Assembly: GCF_001942465.1 (NCBI RefSeq)
Contig: NZ_MKJY01000578.1
Location: forward strand, 1-36,474
Direction of reading: 5' to 3'
Length of the DNA: 36,474 nucleotides
From: Actinomadura sp. CNU-125
Lineage (GTDB): Bacteria; Actinomycetota; Actinomycetes; Streptosporangiales; Streptosporangiaceae
The notes under the pieces were generated by a model. That model was not told where the DNA came from. It saw nothing but the letters and a program-made list of their open reading frames with translations, and made no database searches. A program made the position numbers and the translations under genes. Within the stretch, counting starts at the first letter, position 1. Every line of letters begins with the position of its first letter. Below are positions 1-7,304 of the stretch, piece after piece.

Positions 1-232
1 CCCCTCCCGGGGACCGCGCCGGTCTCGGGTCCCGCCCCGCTCCCGGAGGTGGCTCGGTCCCGGGTGTTGTGCCGCTGCTCGGAGGGCGCGCCAGTCCCGG
101 AGGTGGTGTCGGTCCCGGGTGTTGTGCCGCTGCCGGAGGTGGTGCCGGTCCCGGAGGTGGTGTCGGTCTCGGGTTTCGTGCCGCTCTCGGGGGGCGCGCC
201 AGGCTCGGATTCCGCGCCGACCCTGGAGCCCG
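1..232 (-). repeat. Degenerate in-frame tandem repeat, Gly/Thr/Ser-rich protein tail
   Basis: Inside the membrane-protein gene, the sequence is built from degenerate units of about 18 bases that encode TTSGTG-like hexapeptides on the minus strand (for example TDTTSGTGTTSGSGTTPG). The repeats keep the reading frame. The tail is therefore an expandable low-complexity extension rather than a folded domain. Confidence 0.7.
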
Positions 233-1169
233 CGCCGATCTCGGAGCCCGTTCCGGCTTGGTATGCGCCGCCGATTTCGGGGGTTGTGCCGGGATCGAGC
301 GCGGCGTTGGTTCCGGGGTCGGGTGCGGTGCTCGGGGCGTCCACGGTGGTGGCGAGTTCGCGCAGCGTCGCGCCGACCGATTTCGGGGGTGGACGGTGCG
401 CGCCTGCGGCGATCATCGCGCCGAACAGTTCGCCGAGCCGCAGGACCATCGACCGCAGCCGTCGTACGTGCGGGGTGCCGCCTCGGTCGCCGACGCGGCG
501 GGCCGCCTCGTCCAGCGCCCGCGCGGCGTCGTGCCGCGCCTGGTCCATGCCGTCCGTCCCGATCGCGTCCGCCAGGTCCGCCACGGCGCGGAATGCCGCG
601 GTGACCGCCGTGTTCTCCGGACGCCGTGGCCGTAGCAGGAAGCCCGACATCATGACGAGCCAGGTGAACGCGCCGCCGGCCAGCACCAGGCCGCCGCGGA
701 GCGCCCACGCGTCCGGGTCCTGCGGGAGGCCGGTCGCCGACGCCGCGACCAGCGTGATCAGGAGCGCGCCGGGCGGGCGGGTCGTGACGACGCCGACGGC
801 GTAGGTGCTCAGCCCGGCGAACGCGCCGAGCGTGAGCACCGTCGCCCACGCGTGCGGGGCGGCGAGCGTCCCGGCGACCATCCCCAGCGCCAGTGCCGCG
901 ACCGTGGCCGCGAGCGCCGCCGCCCGCCGCCCGTACGGGACGCCCCGCGCGTACGGGCCCGCGAACGCGCCCATCGACGCGACCATGCCGAGGTCCGGAC
1001 GTCCGGCGAGGGCTCCCACGAGGGACGGCACGGCCATCGCGAGGCCCACCCGGGCCGCCGACCCGGCGGGCACCCCGGCGCGCCGCACGGCGAACGCCGC
1101 CCGGACCGCGGGCGCGCGGACCGGGGGCGGCTCCGGCGGCCGCCGTTCGCCGTCGTCCCGGTCGGTCAT
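1..1169 (-). CDS. FUSC-type membrane protein (partial, 3' end off window)
   Basis: Reading the minus strand from the ATG at 1169 gives at least 389 codons with no stop before the window edge. The first ~50 residues are hydrophilic. They are followed by a run of Ala/Gly/Leu/Val-rich hydrophobic segments (about residues 35-160) containing motifs such as GRPDLGMVASMGAFAG and GVVTTRPPGALLI, the pattern of the N-terminal membrane half of FUSC/aromatic-acid-exporter-like proteins. A soluble helical part with many Arg/Ala/Asp follows. The last ~80 visible residues are a low-complexity Gly/Thr/Ser/Pro tail. A purine-rich stretch about 12-18 bases upstream could be the ribosome binding site. Substrate is unknown; the family assignment is from pattern recall. 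Long open frames on the plus strand here are antisense shadows produced by high GC. Confidence 0.72.
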   Translation of the reverse strand, partial: MTDRDDGERRPPEPPPVRAPAVRAAFAVRRAGVPAGSAARVGLAMAVPSLVGALAGRPDLGMVASMGAFAGPYARGVPYGRRAAALAATVAALALGMVAGTLAAPHAWATVLTLGAFAGLSTYAVGVVTTRPPGALLITLVAASATGLPQDPDAWALRGGLVLAGGAFTWLVMMSGFLLRPRRPENTAVTAAFRAVADLADAIGTDGMDQARHDAARALDEAARRVGDRGGTPHVRRLRSMVLRLGELFGAMIAAGAHRPPPKSVGATLRELATTVDAPSTAPDPGTNAALDPGTTPEIGGAYQAGTGSEIGAGSRVGAESEPGAPPESGTKPETDTTSGTGTTSGSGTTPGTDTTSGTGAPSEQRHNTRDRATSGSGAGPETGAVPGR

Positions 1170-1259
1170 CCCGCGTGCCGCCTTCCCCAGCGGCTTCCCC
1201 CGAACCGCCTCTGTCCTGGATATCCAGTCGACGGCCTCTTACCCGCCGCCCGCACGCGA

Positions 1260-1287
1260 AAGGGCGCGGCCGGGAGGCCGCGCCCTT
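1260..1287 (-). terminator. Strong GC hairpin, terminator-like on the minus strand
   Basis: An 11-bp stem has arms 1260-1270 and 1277-1287 around a 6-base loop; the core arm is GGGCGCGGC. Read on the minus strand the 3' arm runs directly into TTT. It lies between the structured repeats (1298-1581) and the start of the membrane-protein gene at 1169. It could therefore end a minus-strand non-coding transcript or act as an attenuator for that gene. Confidence 0.5.
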
Positions 1288-1297
1288 CGGGGGTTCG

Positions 1298-1365
1298 GGT
1301 GGCGAGGAAAGCGAGGAGGCTGGAAAGAGAGTGGTGTGAGAAGGAAGTCTCCTCATGGCCTCGCC
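1298..1365. repeat. Structured repeat unit A (candidate small RNA element)
   Basis: This is the first of three related units. The outer stem is GGCGAGG (1301-1307) with CCTCGCC (1359-1365). The inner stem is GAGGAG (1313-1318) with CTCCTC (1349-1354). Between them is a GCTGG box at 1319-1323 and a purine-rich GAGAAGGAAG box just before the 3' inner arm. The same order of boxes recurs in units B and C with different stem sequences. The coding strand is uncertain. On the minus strand the unit also contains a tiny open frame starting MRRLPSHT. Confidence 0.55.
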
Positions 1366-1399
1366 GAGAAAATATTAGCATGGACCGGATTAATACGCC

Positions 1400-1429
1400 G
1401 AACGGGCGCCGCGGGTGCGGCGCCCGTTC
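1400..1429. other. 13-bp perfect hairpin between structured repeats
   Basis: The arms GAACGGGCGCCGC (1400-1412) and its exact complement (1417-1429) flank the loop GGGT. It lies directly against the start of unit B. No T-run follows on the plus strand. It may be a terminator or a structural part of the repeat array. An AT-rich stretch, unusual for this window, lies between unit A and this hairpin (about 1366-1394). Confidence 0.6.
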
Positions 1430-1507
1430 CGGTGAGGAGAGTGAAGACGCTGGACGAAAGCACGGCCTCGTGCGGCCGTTTTCAGAAGGAAGCGCCTTCG
1501 GGGCCTC
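1430..1507. repeat. Structured repeat unit B
   Basis: This is the second unit of the array. The inner stem GAAGACGC (1443-1450) pairs with GCGCCTTC (1492-1499), with one mismatch. The outer stem is reduced to GAGG (1434-1437) with CCTC (1504-1507). It keeps the GCTGG box (1449-1453) and the AGAAGGAAG box (1484-1492). An extra GC-rich hairpin (GCACG...CGTGC) sits in its middle. The inner stem differs in sequence from units A and C but keeps pairing. Confidence 0.5.
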
Positions 1508-1581
1508 GGTGGGAGGAAGGCGAGAGGGCTGGGTTTACTTTTTGCAGAAGTTTGAGAAGGAAGCCCTCTCATGGCCTCGCC
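1508..1581. repeat. Structured repeat unit C
   Basis: This is the third unit. The inner stem is perfect: GAGAGGGC (1522-1529) pairs with GCCCTCTC (1563-1570). The outer stem GAGG/CCTC is at 1513-1516 and 1575-1578. The GCTGG and GAGAAGGAAG boxes are kept. Its 3' end, CTCATGGCCTCGCC, is identical to that of unit A. On the minus strand it contains a tiny open frame beginning MRGLPSQT, similar to that in unit A. The unit ends about 17 bases from the stop codon of the neighbouring minus-strand gene. Confidence 0.55.
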
Positions 1582-1597
1582 ACGATGATTCTAACAT

Positions 1598-3738
1598 TCA
1601 GGCCGGGATCAGGTCTCGCAGGTTTTCCAGGGTGTAGACGGTCGAGTCCTCGTGGAGCCCTTCGGGACGGGCGAGGCCGATGAACGTGACGGGCCCGGCG
1701 GGCACCGGGACGCCGTCCAGCATCGTCAGTTCGGCCGGCGTCATGAGGTCGACCAGGTGACGGACGGTGAGGTAGCGGCGTTCGATGACCGCGCGGGTCA
1801 GTTCGGCCGTCGTGACCCGGTTGCCCTCGACGGCGTTGAACAGCATGTGGCCCCGCACGTGCAGGTGCATCCACTTGGCCTGCCAGTCGCCGTCCTTGCC
1901 GCGGACGAACGCCAGCGGCAGCGCGATCCGGGCGGGGCCGCGCAGTTCCGACTTCGTCCGGACGGTCTTCGGTTCGAACGGGCGGCCGCGCTGTTCTTCG
2001 TCGCGCAGCATGAATCCGAAGAACGACTCCTCGACCTCGTCGAAGCCTTCACCCGAATAGACGTTGACCTGCGGGATGACGAACTTCGCCTTGACCTTTC
2101 CCAGCGACAGGTTGATGAACTCGGACGCACCGTCCGGCGCGTCGGTGATGTCGCCGGAATGTTCGCCGCCGACGGCCCGCAGCGAGGTGTACGACAGCCA
2201 GTGCGGGTCGCCGTAGTTCCGGTCGAGCAGGAGCGCGGAAAGGTCGAAGTCCGTCCGGAGTTCGCGCTGCTTCCAGTAGACGAAGAAGCGCAGGAGCTCC
2301 CCGTCGACCGGCGAGAGCGATCCGCGGGGCAGGACGCCGAGGCCGCTCGCGGTCGCCTTCCCGCTGAGGGGCAGCGCGACGTCGAGGACGGCCGGGTCGA
2401 CGACGAGGTGCGCGGGTGCGGGCAGCCGGGAGCCGACCTCGGCTTCGAGGAGGTTCTTCAGCCGCCGGAACGCGTCCGGGGCGAGCGGCGGGCGGGTGTC
2501 GGCGACGGCGACGCCGCGGCCCGTCCGGTTCGCGAAGACGCGCGTGCCCTTCGTCCGCTTCGTCCGGTTGAGCAGGTGCTCGCGGACGGACAGCAGCACC
2601 CGTCCGGACACCTGACCGGCGGCCGACTCGGCGGCGTCGAGCACCGCGCCGGCGGCGTCCGGGTCGATGCGCAGCAGCCGGTCCAGCGACCGGAACAGCA
2701 CCCCGGGCGCGTTCTTGGCGAGGTCGGCGGCGCCCGCGACGTCGTCCGCGGCGAGGAGGGCCTCGATGCGGCCCGCGAACGACGGTGCCTTCTTCTCGCC
2801 GCGCGCCACCGCGAAGACGTCCTGCGCGTGCGGCCAGCGCGGGTACTCGTGCGGGTGCAGTCGCTCGCCGAGCCGCTTCCACCGCTCGCGGTGCGTCGCC
2901 ACGTCGCCGAGCTTCGCCGGGTTGCCGCGCACGACCGCGTCCAGGCCCGCGAGCAGCGCGCGGCGCTCGCGCCGGGTCAGCAGGAACTCGGTCGGCTCGG
3001 CCAGCGTGACGTCGCCGAGCGACAGCGCGCACGCGAGGCGCAGCACGTCGGTGACCGTGTCGAGCAGCAGGTCGCCGCCCTCGGCCACGCGCACCTGGTT
3101 GACGAGCGCGCGGTTCTCCCGCACCGGGATCGCGTCCGGTACGGCGGTCGTGCAGTGCGGCGCGAGCGTCCGCAGGACGTCGCGTTCTTCGTCGGTCAGC
3201 GGGGTGACGCTCCCGGCGAGCGCCACGAACAGCCGCTCGCCCTCCGCGGCCACGCCGTCCCCGGCGTGCAGGACGGTCGTGCGGTCGTCGCCCGCGATCA
3301 GCTCGTCGTGCGCCGCCAGCAGCTCCTCGTAGGAGTGCAGGTACTTGCCGTACTTCGGCAGCGACAGGAGGTTGAGCGCCCCGCCGACGATCTCGACGTT
3401 CGCGTCCGGGTCGCGAGCCCGTCCACCAGGCACGACACCCAGAAGTCGAGCGTGTCGGGCACGCCGTCGGGGAAGTCGCGGAAGTAGGCGTTGTGCCGGA
3501 CGTGGTCGCCGACCATCTCGCGCACCACGGGCAGCACCCGCGCGGCGAGGTCGACGACGGTGTCTTCGGGCAGCCGGGACAGCGCGCCGAGCAGTTCGCC
3601 CGACAGTTTGAACCCGGCCGACATGAGGGCGGTGTCGAACCGCCGCGCGGCCGCGTCCCCGCCCGGGCCCGCCGGACCGTCCGGAACGGGTACGCGGTGC
3701 GTGTGCCGGACGACGAGCCGTTCGATCGCGATAGTCAC
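1598..3738 (-). CDS. SCO0854/MXAN_6230-like protein with C-terminal TerD-type domain (one frameshift)
   Basis: The gene starts at the ATG at 3738 (MTIAIERLVVRHTHRVPVP) and, after restoring one missing base near 3412-3415, encodes about 713 residues. The N-terminal 110 residues are in one frame; the remainder (PDANVEIVGGALNLLSLP onward) is in another. The middle is a long helical, Arg/Ala/Leu-rich region. Roughly the last 230 residues resemble the TerD fold of tellurite-stress proteins: an Asp-rich DFDLSALLLD strand, a SGDITDAPDGASEFINL segment and a VNVYSGEGFDEVEESFFGF segment. Proteins with this layout are named after SCO0854 and annotated as RING-containing, but I see no clustered Cys/His here, so a zinc-binding RING is probably absent. 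The role is unknown; TerD relatives bind calcium and act in stress response. Confidence 0.72.
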
Positions 3739-3787
3739 CCGGGAATGGTTGCAATATTCGCGTATCCGCGCCTAACGGTTTTTCGCG

Positions 3788-4594
3788 TCAGGTGATGCGG
3801 GCGACGGCTCCCAGGTAGGACGGGACGGTGAAGTCGGGCGCACGGTCGCCGCGCCAGCTCTGCACCGGGACGAGCCCCGGTTCGAGCGGTTCGGTCCCGG
3901 TGAGCAGCCGGTGCAGGGACGGGCGGGTGCGGAGGGTGAACGAACCCGACGAACTGCGCGTGTACACCTCGCCGATCTCGTCGAACGCCTCGTCCGGCCG
4001 TTCGCCGAAGAACGGGTGCGAGATCACCAGGTGGCTGCCGGGCGCGAGCCGGTCGCGGAAGGCGCCCAGGATCGCGGCGGCCTCGCCGTCGTCGGGGACG
4101 AACTGCAGGATGGCGCAGAAGATGACGGCGACCGGCTCGTCGAGATCGAGGACGGCGAGCCCCGGATCGTCCAGGATGCTCGCCGGGTCGCGGACGTCGC
4201 CGTCCAGGACGGTCGTCCGCGAATCGCCCGCGAGCAGCGCGCGGGCGTGCACGAGGACCATCGGGTCGTTGTCGACGTAGACGGTCCGGGAATCGGGCGC
4301 GACCCGCCCCGCGACCTGGTGGACGTTCTCCTGCGTGGGCAGCCCCGCGCCGATGTCGAGGAACTGCCGGACGCCCGATTCGGCGAGCGTGCGGACCGCC
4401 CGGCCGAGGAAGGCCCGGTTGTCGCGGGCCGCGACCTGGATGTCGGTGCCGGTCTCCCGGCTGGCCGCGACGACCTTCGCGGCGGCCTCCCGGTCGACGG
4501 CGAAGTTGTCCTTGCCGCCGAGGTAGTAGTCGTACATCCGTGCGACGCTCGGCACCGTGGTGTCGACGCCCGCGGGCGCCCGTTCCGCGCTCAT
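3788..4594 (-). CDS. SAM-dependent methyltransferase, DUF574 (Methyltransf_19) family
   Basis: The product is 268 residues, starting at the ATG at 4594 with a GGGGATG purine stretch a few bases upstream. The N-terminal signature PSVARMYDYYLGGKDNFAVDR is diagnostic of the actinobacterial DUF574 family. The SAM-binding glycine motif follows (QFLDIGAGLPTQENVHQV, around residue 80), then VYVDNDPMVLVHARALL, matching the acidic residue that contacts the SAM ribose. The family is large in actinomycetes and its substrates are mostly unknown. The gene is separated by 112 bases from the divergently transcribed RNA ligase. Its stop is 49 bases before the start of the SCO0854-like gene in the same direction, so the two could be co-transcribed. 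Confidence 0.9.
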   Translation of the reverse strand: MSAERAPAGVDTTVPSVARMYDYYLGGKDNFAVDREAAAKVVAASRETGTDIQVAARDNRAFLGRAVRTLAESGVRQFLDIGAGLPTQENVHQVAGRVAPDSRTVYVDNDPMVLVHARALLAGDSRTTVLDGDVRDPASILDDPGLAVLDLDEPVAVIFCAILQFVPDDGEAAAILGAFRDRLAPGSHLVISHPFFGERPDEAFDEIGEVYTRSSSGSFTLRTRPSLHRLLTGTEPLEPGLVPVQSWRGDRAPDFTVPSYLGAVARIT

Positions 4595-4706
4595 TCCGCA
4601 TCCCCTGCCGGCCGGTGGATCGTTCGGTGATCATGCTAATTGAGTTGTCCGGGGCGAATATCCGTTGCGACCCTTGCGCGAAGGAAATCCCGAAGGGGGA
4701 ATGTTC

Positions 4707-5770
4707 ATGTCGACACTGCGCGTGACGGCCGAGCGGCTGACGATCCTTCCGCACGACAACGCCGACGCGCTCGAACTCGCCCAGGTCGGGCTCTATCGGG
4801 CGGTCGTGCAGAAGGGGGTGTATCAGAGCGGCGACTGGGCCGTCTATATCCCCGAGGGCTCGCTGCTCCCGGACGAACTGATCGGCGAACTCGGGCTCAC
4901 CGGGAAACTCGCCGGCTCGGACAAGAACCGCGTCAAGGCCGTCCGGCTGCGCGGCGAACTGTCCCAGGGCATCGTCTGCCTGCCGCGCGCGCTCGCCGGG
5001 ACGGACCTCGCCGCCGCCCACGAGGACGGCCGCGACTTCGCCGCCGAGCTCGGCGTCGTCAAGTGGGTGCCGCCGGTCCCGGTGCACATGGCGGGCGAGG
5101 TGGTGTCGGCGCCCGATCTGATCCGGTGGATCGAGATCGAAGACGTCAAGCGGTACCCGACGATCTTCGAGCCGGGCGAGGCCGTGGTCGCGACCGAGAA
5201 GATCCACGGGACGGCGTGCCTGCTCACGCTCGTCGGCGGCGAGCCGTTCGTGTCGTCCAAGGGGTTCGGCGGGAAGTCGCTCTCGCTCGTCCGGGACGGC
5301 AAGAACCTGTACTGGCGGACGCTGGAGGCGCACGGCGCGTTCGAGGCGGCGGCGAAGATCGGCGAGCGGTTCGGCGCCCACCGCGTCGGGCTGTTCGGCG
5401 AGGTCTACGGCCGCCGCGTGCAGGACCTGCACTACGGCGCGCCGAGCCCGGGTACGCGGCGTTCGACGTCGCGGTGGCGGGCGAGGACGGCGCGGTGCGC
5501 TGGCTCGCCCCCGCGGAGCTCGCCGGAGTGCTGGCCGACGTCGGGCTGCCCGCCGCGCCCGTCCTGTACGAGGGCGGGTACGACGAGGCGAAGCTGCTGG
5601 AGCTGGCGAACGGGCGCGAGACGGTGTCGGGCCGGGCCGAGCACCTGCGCGAGGGCCTGGTCGTGCGTCCCGCCGCCGAGCGCCGCAGCCCGGTCACCGG
5701 CGGACGGGCGATCGCGAAGTTCGTCTCGCCCGGCTACCTCACCCGCAAGGGCGGCACGGAGTTCGAGTGA
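4707..5770 (+). CDS. ATP-dependent RNA ligase, DraRnl/DRB0094 family (one frameshift)
   Basis: After restoring one base near 5437-5445 the gene encodes about 354 residues. The ATG at 4707 is preferred over the ATG at 4701 because the ribosome binding site AAGGGGGA (4693-4700) is correctly spaced for it. The N-terminal OB-like domain (residues 1-120, STLRVTAERLTILPHDNADAL) is characteristic of the Deinococcus DRB0094 (Rnl5) group. The nucleotidyltransferase domain shows motif I EKIHGT with the adenylated Lys at about 165, motif III/IIIa FGEVYG, motif IV EGLVVRP and motif V AIAKFVSP. Members seal 3'-OH/5'-PO4 RNA nicks, including in DNA:RNA hybrids. The shift falls between FGEVYG and the EPGYAAFDV strand. 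It is probably involved in RNA repair; its neighbours give no further clue. Confidence 0.85.
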
Positions 5771-5775
5771 CCGAA

Positions 5776-5800
5776 CCCCGGCGGCGGACGGCCGCCGGGG
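5776..5800. terminator. Bidirectional terminator hairpin between convergent genes
   Basis: A 10-bp perfect stem (CCCCGGCGGC at 5776-5785 with its complement at 5791-5800) surrounds a 5-base loop. It occupies almost the whole 30-base gap between the stops of the RNA ligase and the convergent PepSY lipoprotein gene, so it can serve both. Confidence 0.7.
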
Positions 5801-6391
5801 TCAGCGCCGCAGCACGTGACCGGTCGCGGCGTCGACTTCGAGGGAGTGCGGGGCGCCGTCGGGGCCGGTCACGTCGCCTTCCCAGACGACCGTGCCGCGG
5901 TAGGTGTCGAGGTTCAGCTCGGTGATCCGCGCTCCGGGGACGGCCGCCCGCATCGTGTCGGCGGCGTCCCGGTAGCCGAGCTTCGCGTGCCGGATCCGCG
6001 CGAGATTCTCGTCCCGGTCGTCCCGATCCTCCTGTTTCGCATCGTTCCGGAGGACCTCGGTGCCGGAGCCGTCGACGAGGACTTCGCGTTCGGTGCCGTC
6101 CGCGGTGACGAGTTCGACCTCCCAGCCTTCGCCCTCGGTCTCGATGGAGGTCAGCACGGTGCCCGGGACGGCTTCCAGTGCGGTCGCCGCGGCCCGGTCG
6201 AGGCCGCGGTCGGCGGGCGTGGTGACGGGCACGCGCGTCGTGTTCGGTGCGGTGAGGGTCGCCGCGGTGGACGCGGGGCTCGACGCGGCCCGGCCGTTCC
6301 GGCCGTCCGGGCCGTCCGGGGCGTCGCCGCCGCCGTCGCCGCAGGCGCTCAGCAGGAGCGCCGTGGCCAGCACCGCCGCGATACCTCTCAT
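5801..6391 (-). CDS. PepSY-domain lipoprotein
   Basis: About 196 residues from the ATG at 6391. An in-frame GTG at 6415 would add eight residues, but the shorter start places Arg directly before the hydrophobic signal segment and has TAGGACGG upstream. The N-terminus MRGIAAVLATALLLSAC ends in a good lipobox, so the mature protein is likely lipid-anchored outside the membrane. A Gly/Asp/Ser/Thr linker (about 20-65) is followed by two PepSY-like repeats: LDRAAATALEAVPGTVLTSIE with EGWEVELVTADG, and YRDAADTMRAAVPGARITEL with YRGTVVWEGDV. PepSY domains are thought to inhibit or chaperone secreted proteases; no protease is next to it here. Confidence 0.85.
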   Translation of the reverse strand: MRGIAAVLATALLLSACGDGGGDAPDGPDGRNGRAASSPASTAATLTAPNTTRVPVTTPADRGLDRAAATALEAVPGTVLTSIETEGEGWEVELVTADGTEREVLVDGSGTEVLRNDAKQEDRDDRDENLARIRHAKLGYRDAADTMRAAVPGARITELNLDTYRGTVVWEGDVTGPDGAPHSLEVDAATGHVLRR

Positions 6392-6487
6392 GGGCGCCGT
6401 CCTACCCGTGGACACGCTCCGTACGCGAGCGAATGCCGAAAGGCAGGGTTCCCGGTTGGCCCGAAATGGCCACCGGGAAAGGAATTC

Positions 6488-6516
6488 TTGACACGGAAGG
6501 GGCCGCCGCCGACTAT
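6488..6516 (+). promoter_or_regulatory. Predicted promoter of the glycan operon
   Basis: A consensus -35 TTGACA (6488-6493) is followed after exactly 17 bases by GACTAT (6511-6516) as a -10 candidate. The first TGGGAGCGCTCCCA box begins at the last base of the -10, which fits repression by blocking polymerase. The assignment is from motif reading only. Confidence 0.5.
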
Positions 6517-6531
6517 GGGAGCGCTCCCATA
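6514..6531. promoter_or_regulatory. CebR/CelR-type LacI-family operator, box 1
   Basis: TATGGGAGCGCTCCCATA is a perfect 18-bp palindrome containing the exact 14-bp TGGGAGCGCTCCCA box (6516-6529). That box is the known operator of CelR in Thermobifida and CebR in Streptomyces, LacI-family repressors released by cello-oligosaccharides. It overlaps the predicted -10 of the downstream operon. No lacI-type gene is in the window, so the repressor would act from elsewhere. Confidence 0.85.
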
Positions 6532-6561
6532 TTCTCCCGCCGAGAGGGCGGACCGGGAATG

Positions 6562-6575
6562 TGGGAGCGCTCCCA
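6562..6575. promoter_or_regulatory. CebR/CelR-type LacI-family operator, box 2
   Basis: A second exact TGGGAGCGCTCCCA lies 46 bases downstream of box 1 and 19 bases before the start codon. Two boxes suggest cooperative or looped binding, or a roadblock in the leader. Confidence 0.85.
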
Positions 6576-6594
6576 TGACACGGAAGGGGCCGTA

Positions 6595-7296
6595 ATGACC
6601 GTGCAAGACGACGCCCCGCCGTCCCGTACCGGACCGGACGGCCCGGAAATTCGGACGACGCGTTCCTGGGCGCCCCACGTCTGGTGGATCTCCCTGCTCA
6701 TCGGCGGGGTCGGGGCGGCGGTCGTATGGTTCTGGCTGCCGCACGGACGCGAGATCGAGGCGGCGTGGGAAATGCCGGCGAAACTGCTCGTGTTCGCGTT
6801 CGCGTGCGTCGGCGTCGCACTCTTCCCGTGGGCGTCCCGGCTGCCGCACTGGGCGCTCTACCTGCCGTTCGTCGTCTTCACCGGCTACATCGTCCCGCGC
6901 ATCAGCGGTTTCTATTACCTGGACGGCGAACGCGCCCACGGCGACTCGTTCTACACCCACCTCTACCAGCTGCTTTATCCCGGAATGGTGCTCACGGTCG
7001 CCGTCGCGTACCGGATGGGCGGCGGCACCTCCGGACGCTGCCTGAAAATCATCTTCGGCGGCATCGTCATCATCTTCTCCGGATTCCTGGACCTCATGTG
7101 GTACGTCGTCAACCCGGTCGGAATCCCGGACGAGATCGACGCGCCGCACATCAACCTCATCACCGGCGGCCCCATTTCCTTCGGCGCGACGGTCCTGTTC
7201 GCGCTCGCGCACGTCCCGATCGTCGTCGGGTTCGCGCTGCTGCCGCTGGACCGCTGGATCGGCCGCCTGCTCGGCACCACCGGCCGCCCGGCCTGA
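6595..7296 (+). CDS. Multi-pass membrane protein of unknown family, first gene of the glycan operon
   Basis: The product is 233 residues from the ATG at 6595, with GGAAGGGG well placed upstream. A hydrophilic N-terminus of about 27 residues is followed by six or so hydrophobic segments (for example WWISLLIGGVGAAVVWFWL, ALYLPFVVFTGYIV, IIFGGIVIIFSGFLDLMWYVV). The loop ERAHGDSFYTHLYQLL carries charged and aromatic residues that could be functional. I do not recognise the family. It is directly downstream of the two TGGGAGCGCTCCCA boxes and 83 bases upstream of a GT2. A role in membrane steps of glycan assembly or transport is plausible but only inferred from context. Confidence 0.8.
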   Translation: MTVQDDAPPSRTGPDGPEIRTTRSWAPHVWWISLLIGGVGAAVVWFWLPHGREIEAAWEMPAKLLVFAFACVGVALFPWASRLPHWALYLPFVVFTGYIVPRISGFYYLDGERAHGDSFYTHLYQLLYPGMVLTVAVAYRMGGGTSGRCLKIIFGGIVIIFSGFLDLMWYVVNPVGIPDEIDAPHINLITGGPISFGATVLFALAHVPIVVGFALLPLDRWIGRLLGTTGRPA

Positions 7297-7304
7297 GGGA
7301 CGCC

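Larger units (their letters stand above)
6489..6592 (+). repeat. Directly repeated 17-mer enclosing the operator region
   Basis: TGACACGGAAGGGGCCG occurs at 6489-6505 and again at 6576-6592. The first copy contains most of the -35 element. The second contains the GGAAGGGG ribosome binding site of the first gene. A CebR/CelR-type box follows the first copy and another immediately precedes the second, so the leader looks like a local duplication. Confidence 0.8.

Noticed and set aside
1301..1320. RNase P-like GAGGAAAG string
   Set aside because: Only the short string matches; the rest of the RNase P core is absent and the unit is about 70 bases.
1298..1581. CRISPR array
   Set aside because: Units are about 70 bases, degenerate, structured and only three; there are no identical repeats with unique spacers and no cas genes.
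49..1683. Long open frames on the plus strand across the left end
   Set aside because: They mirror the minus-strand FUSC-type gene; their products are Arg/Pro/Ser-rich with no domain signal. The minus frame has clear membrane segments.
1652..3487. 611-codon plus-strand open frame opposite the SCO0854-like gene
   Set aside because: Antisense shadow caused by high GC at third positions; composition is Arg/Glu/Val-rich without recognisable motifs.
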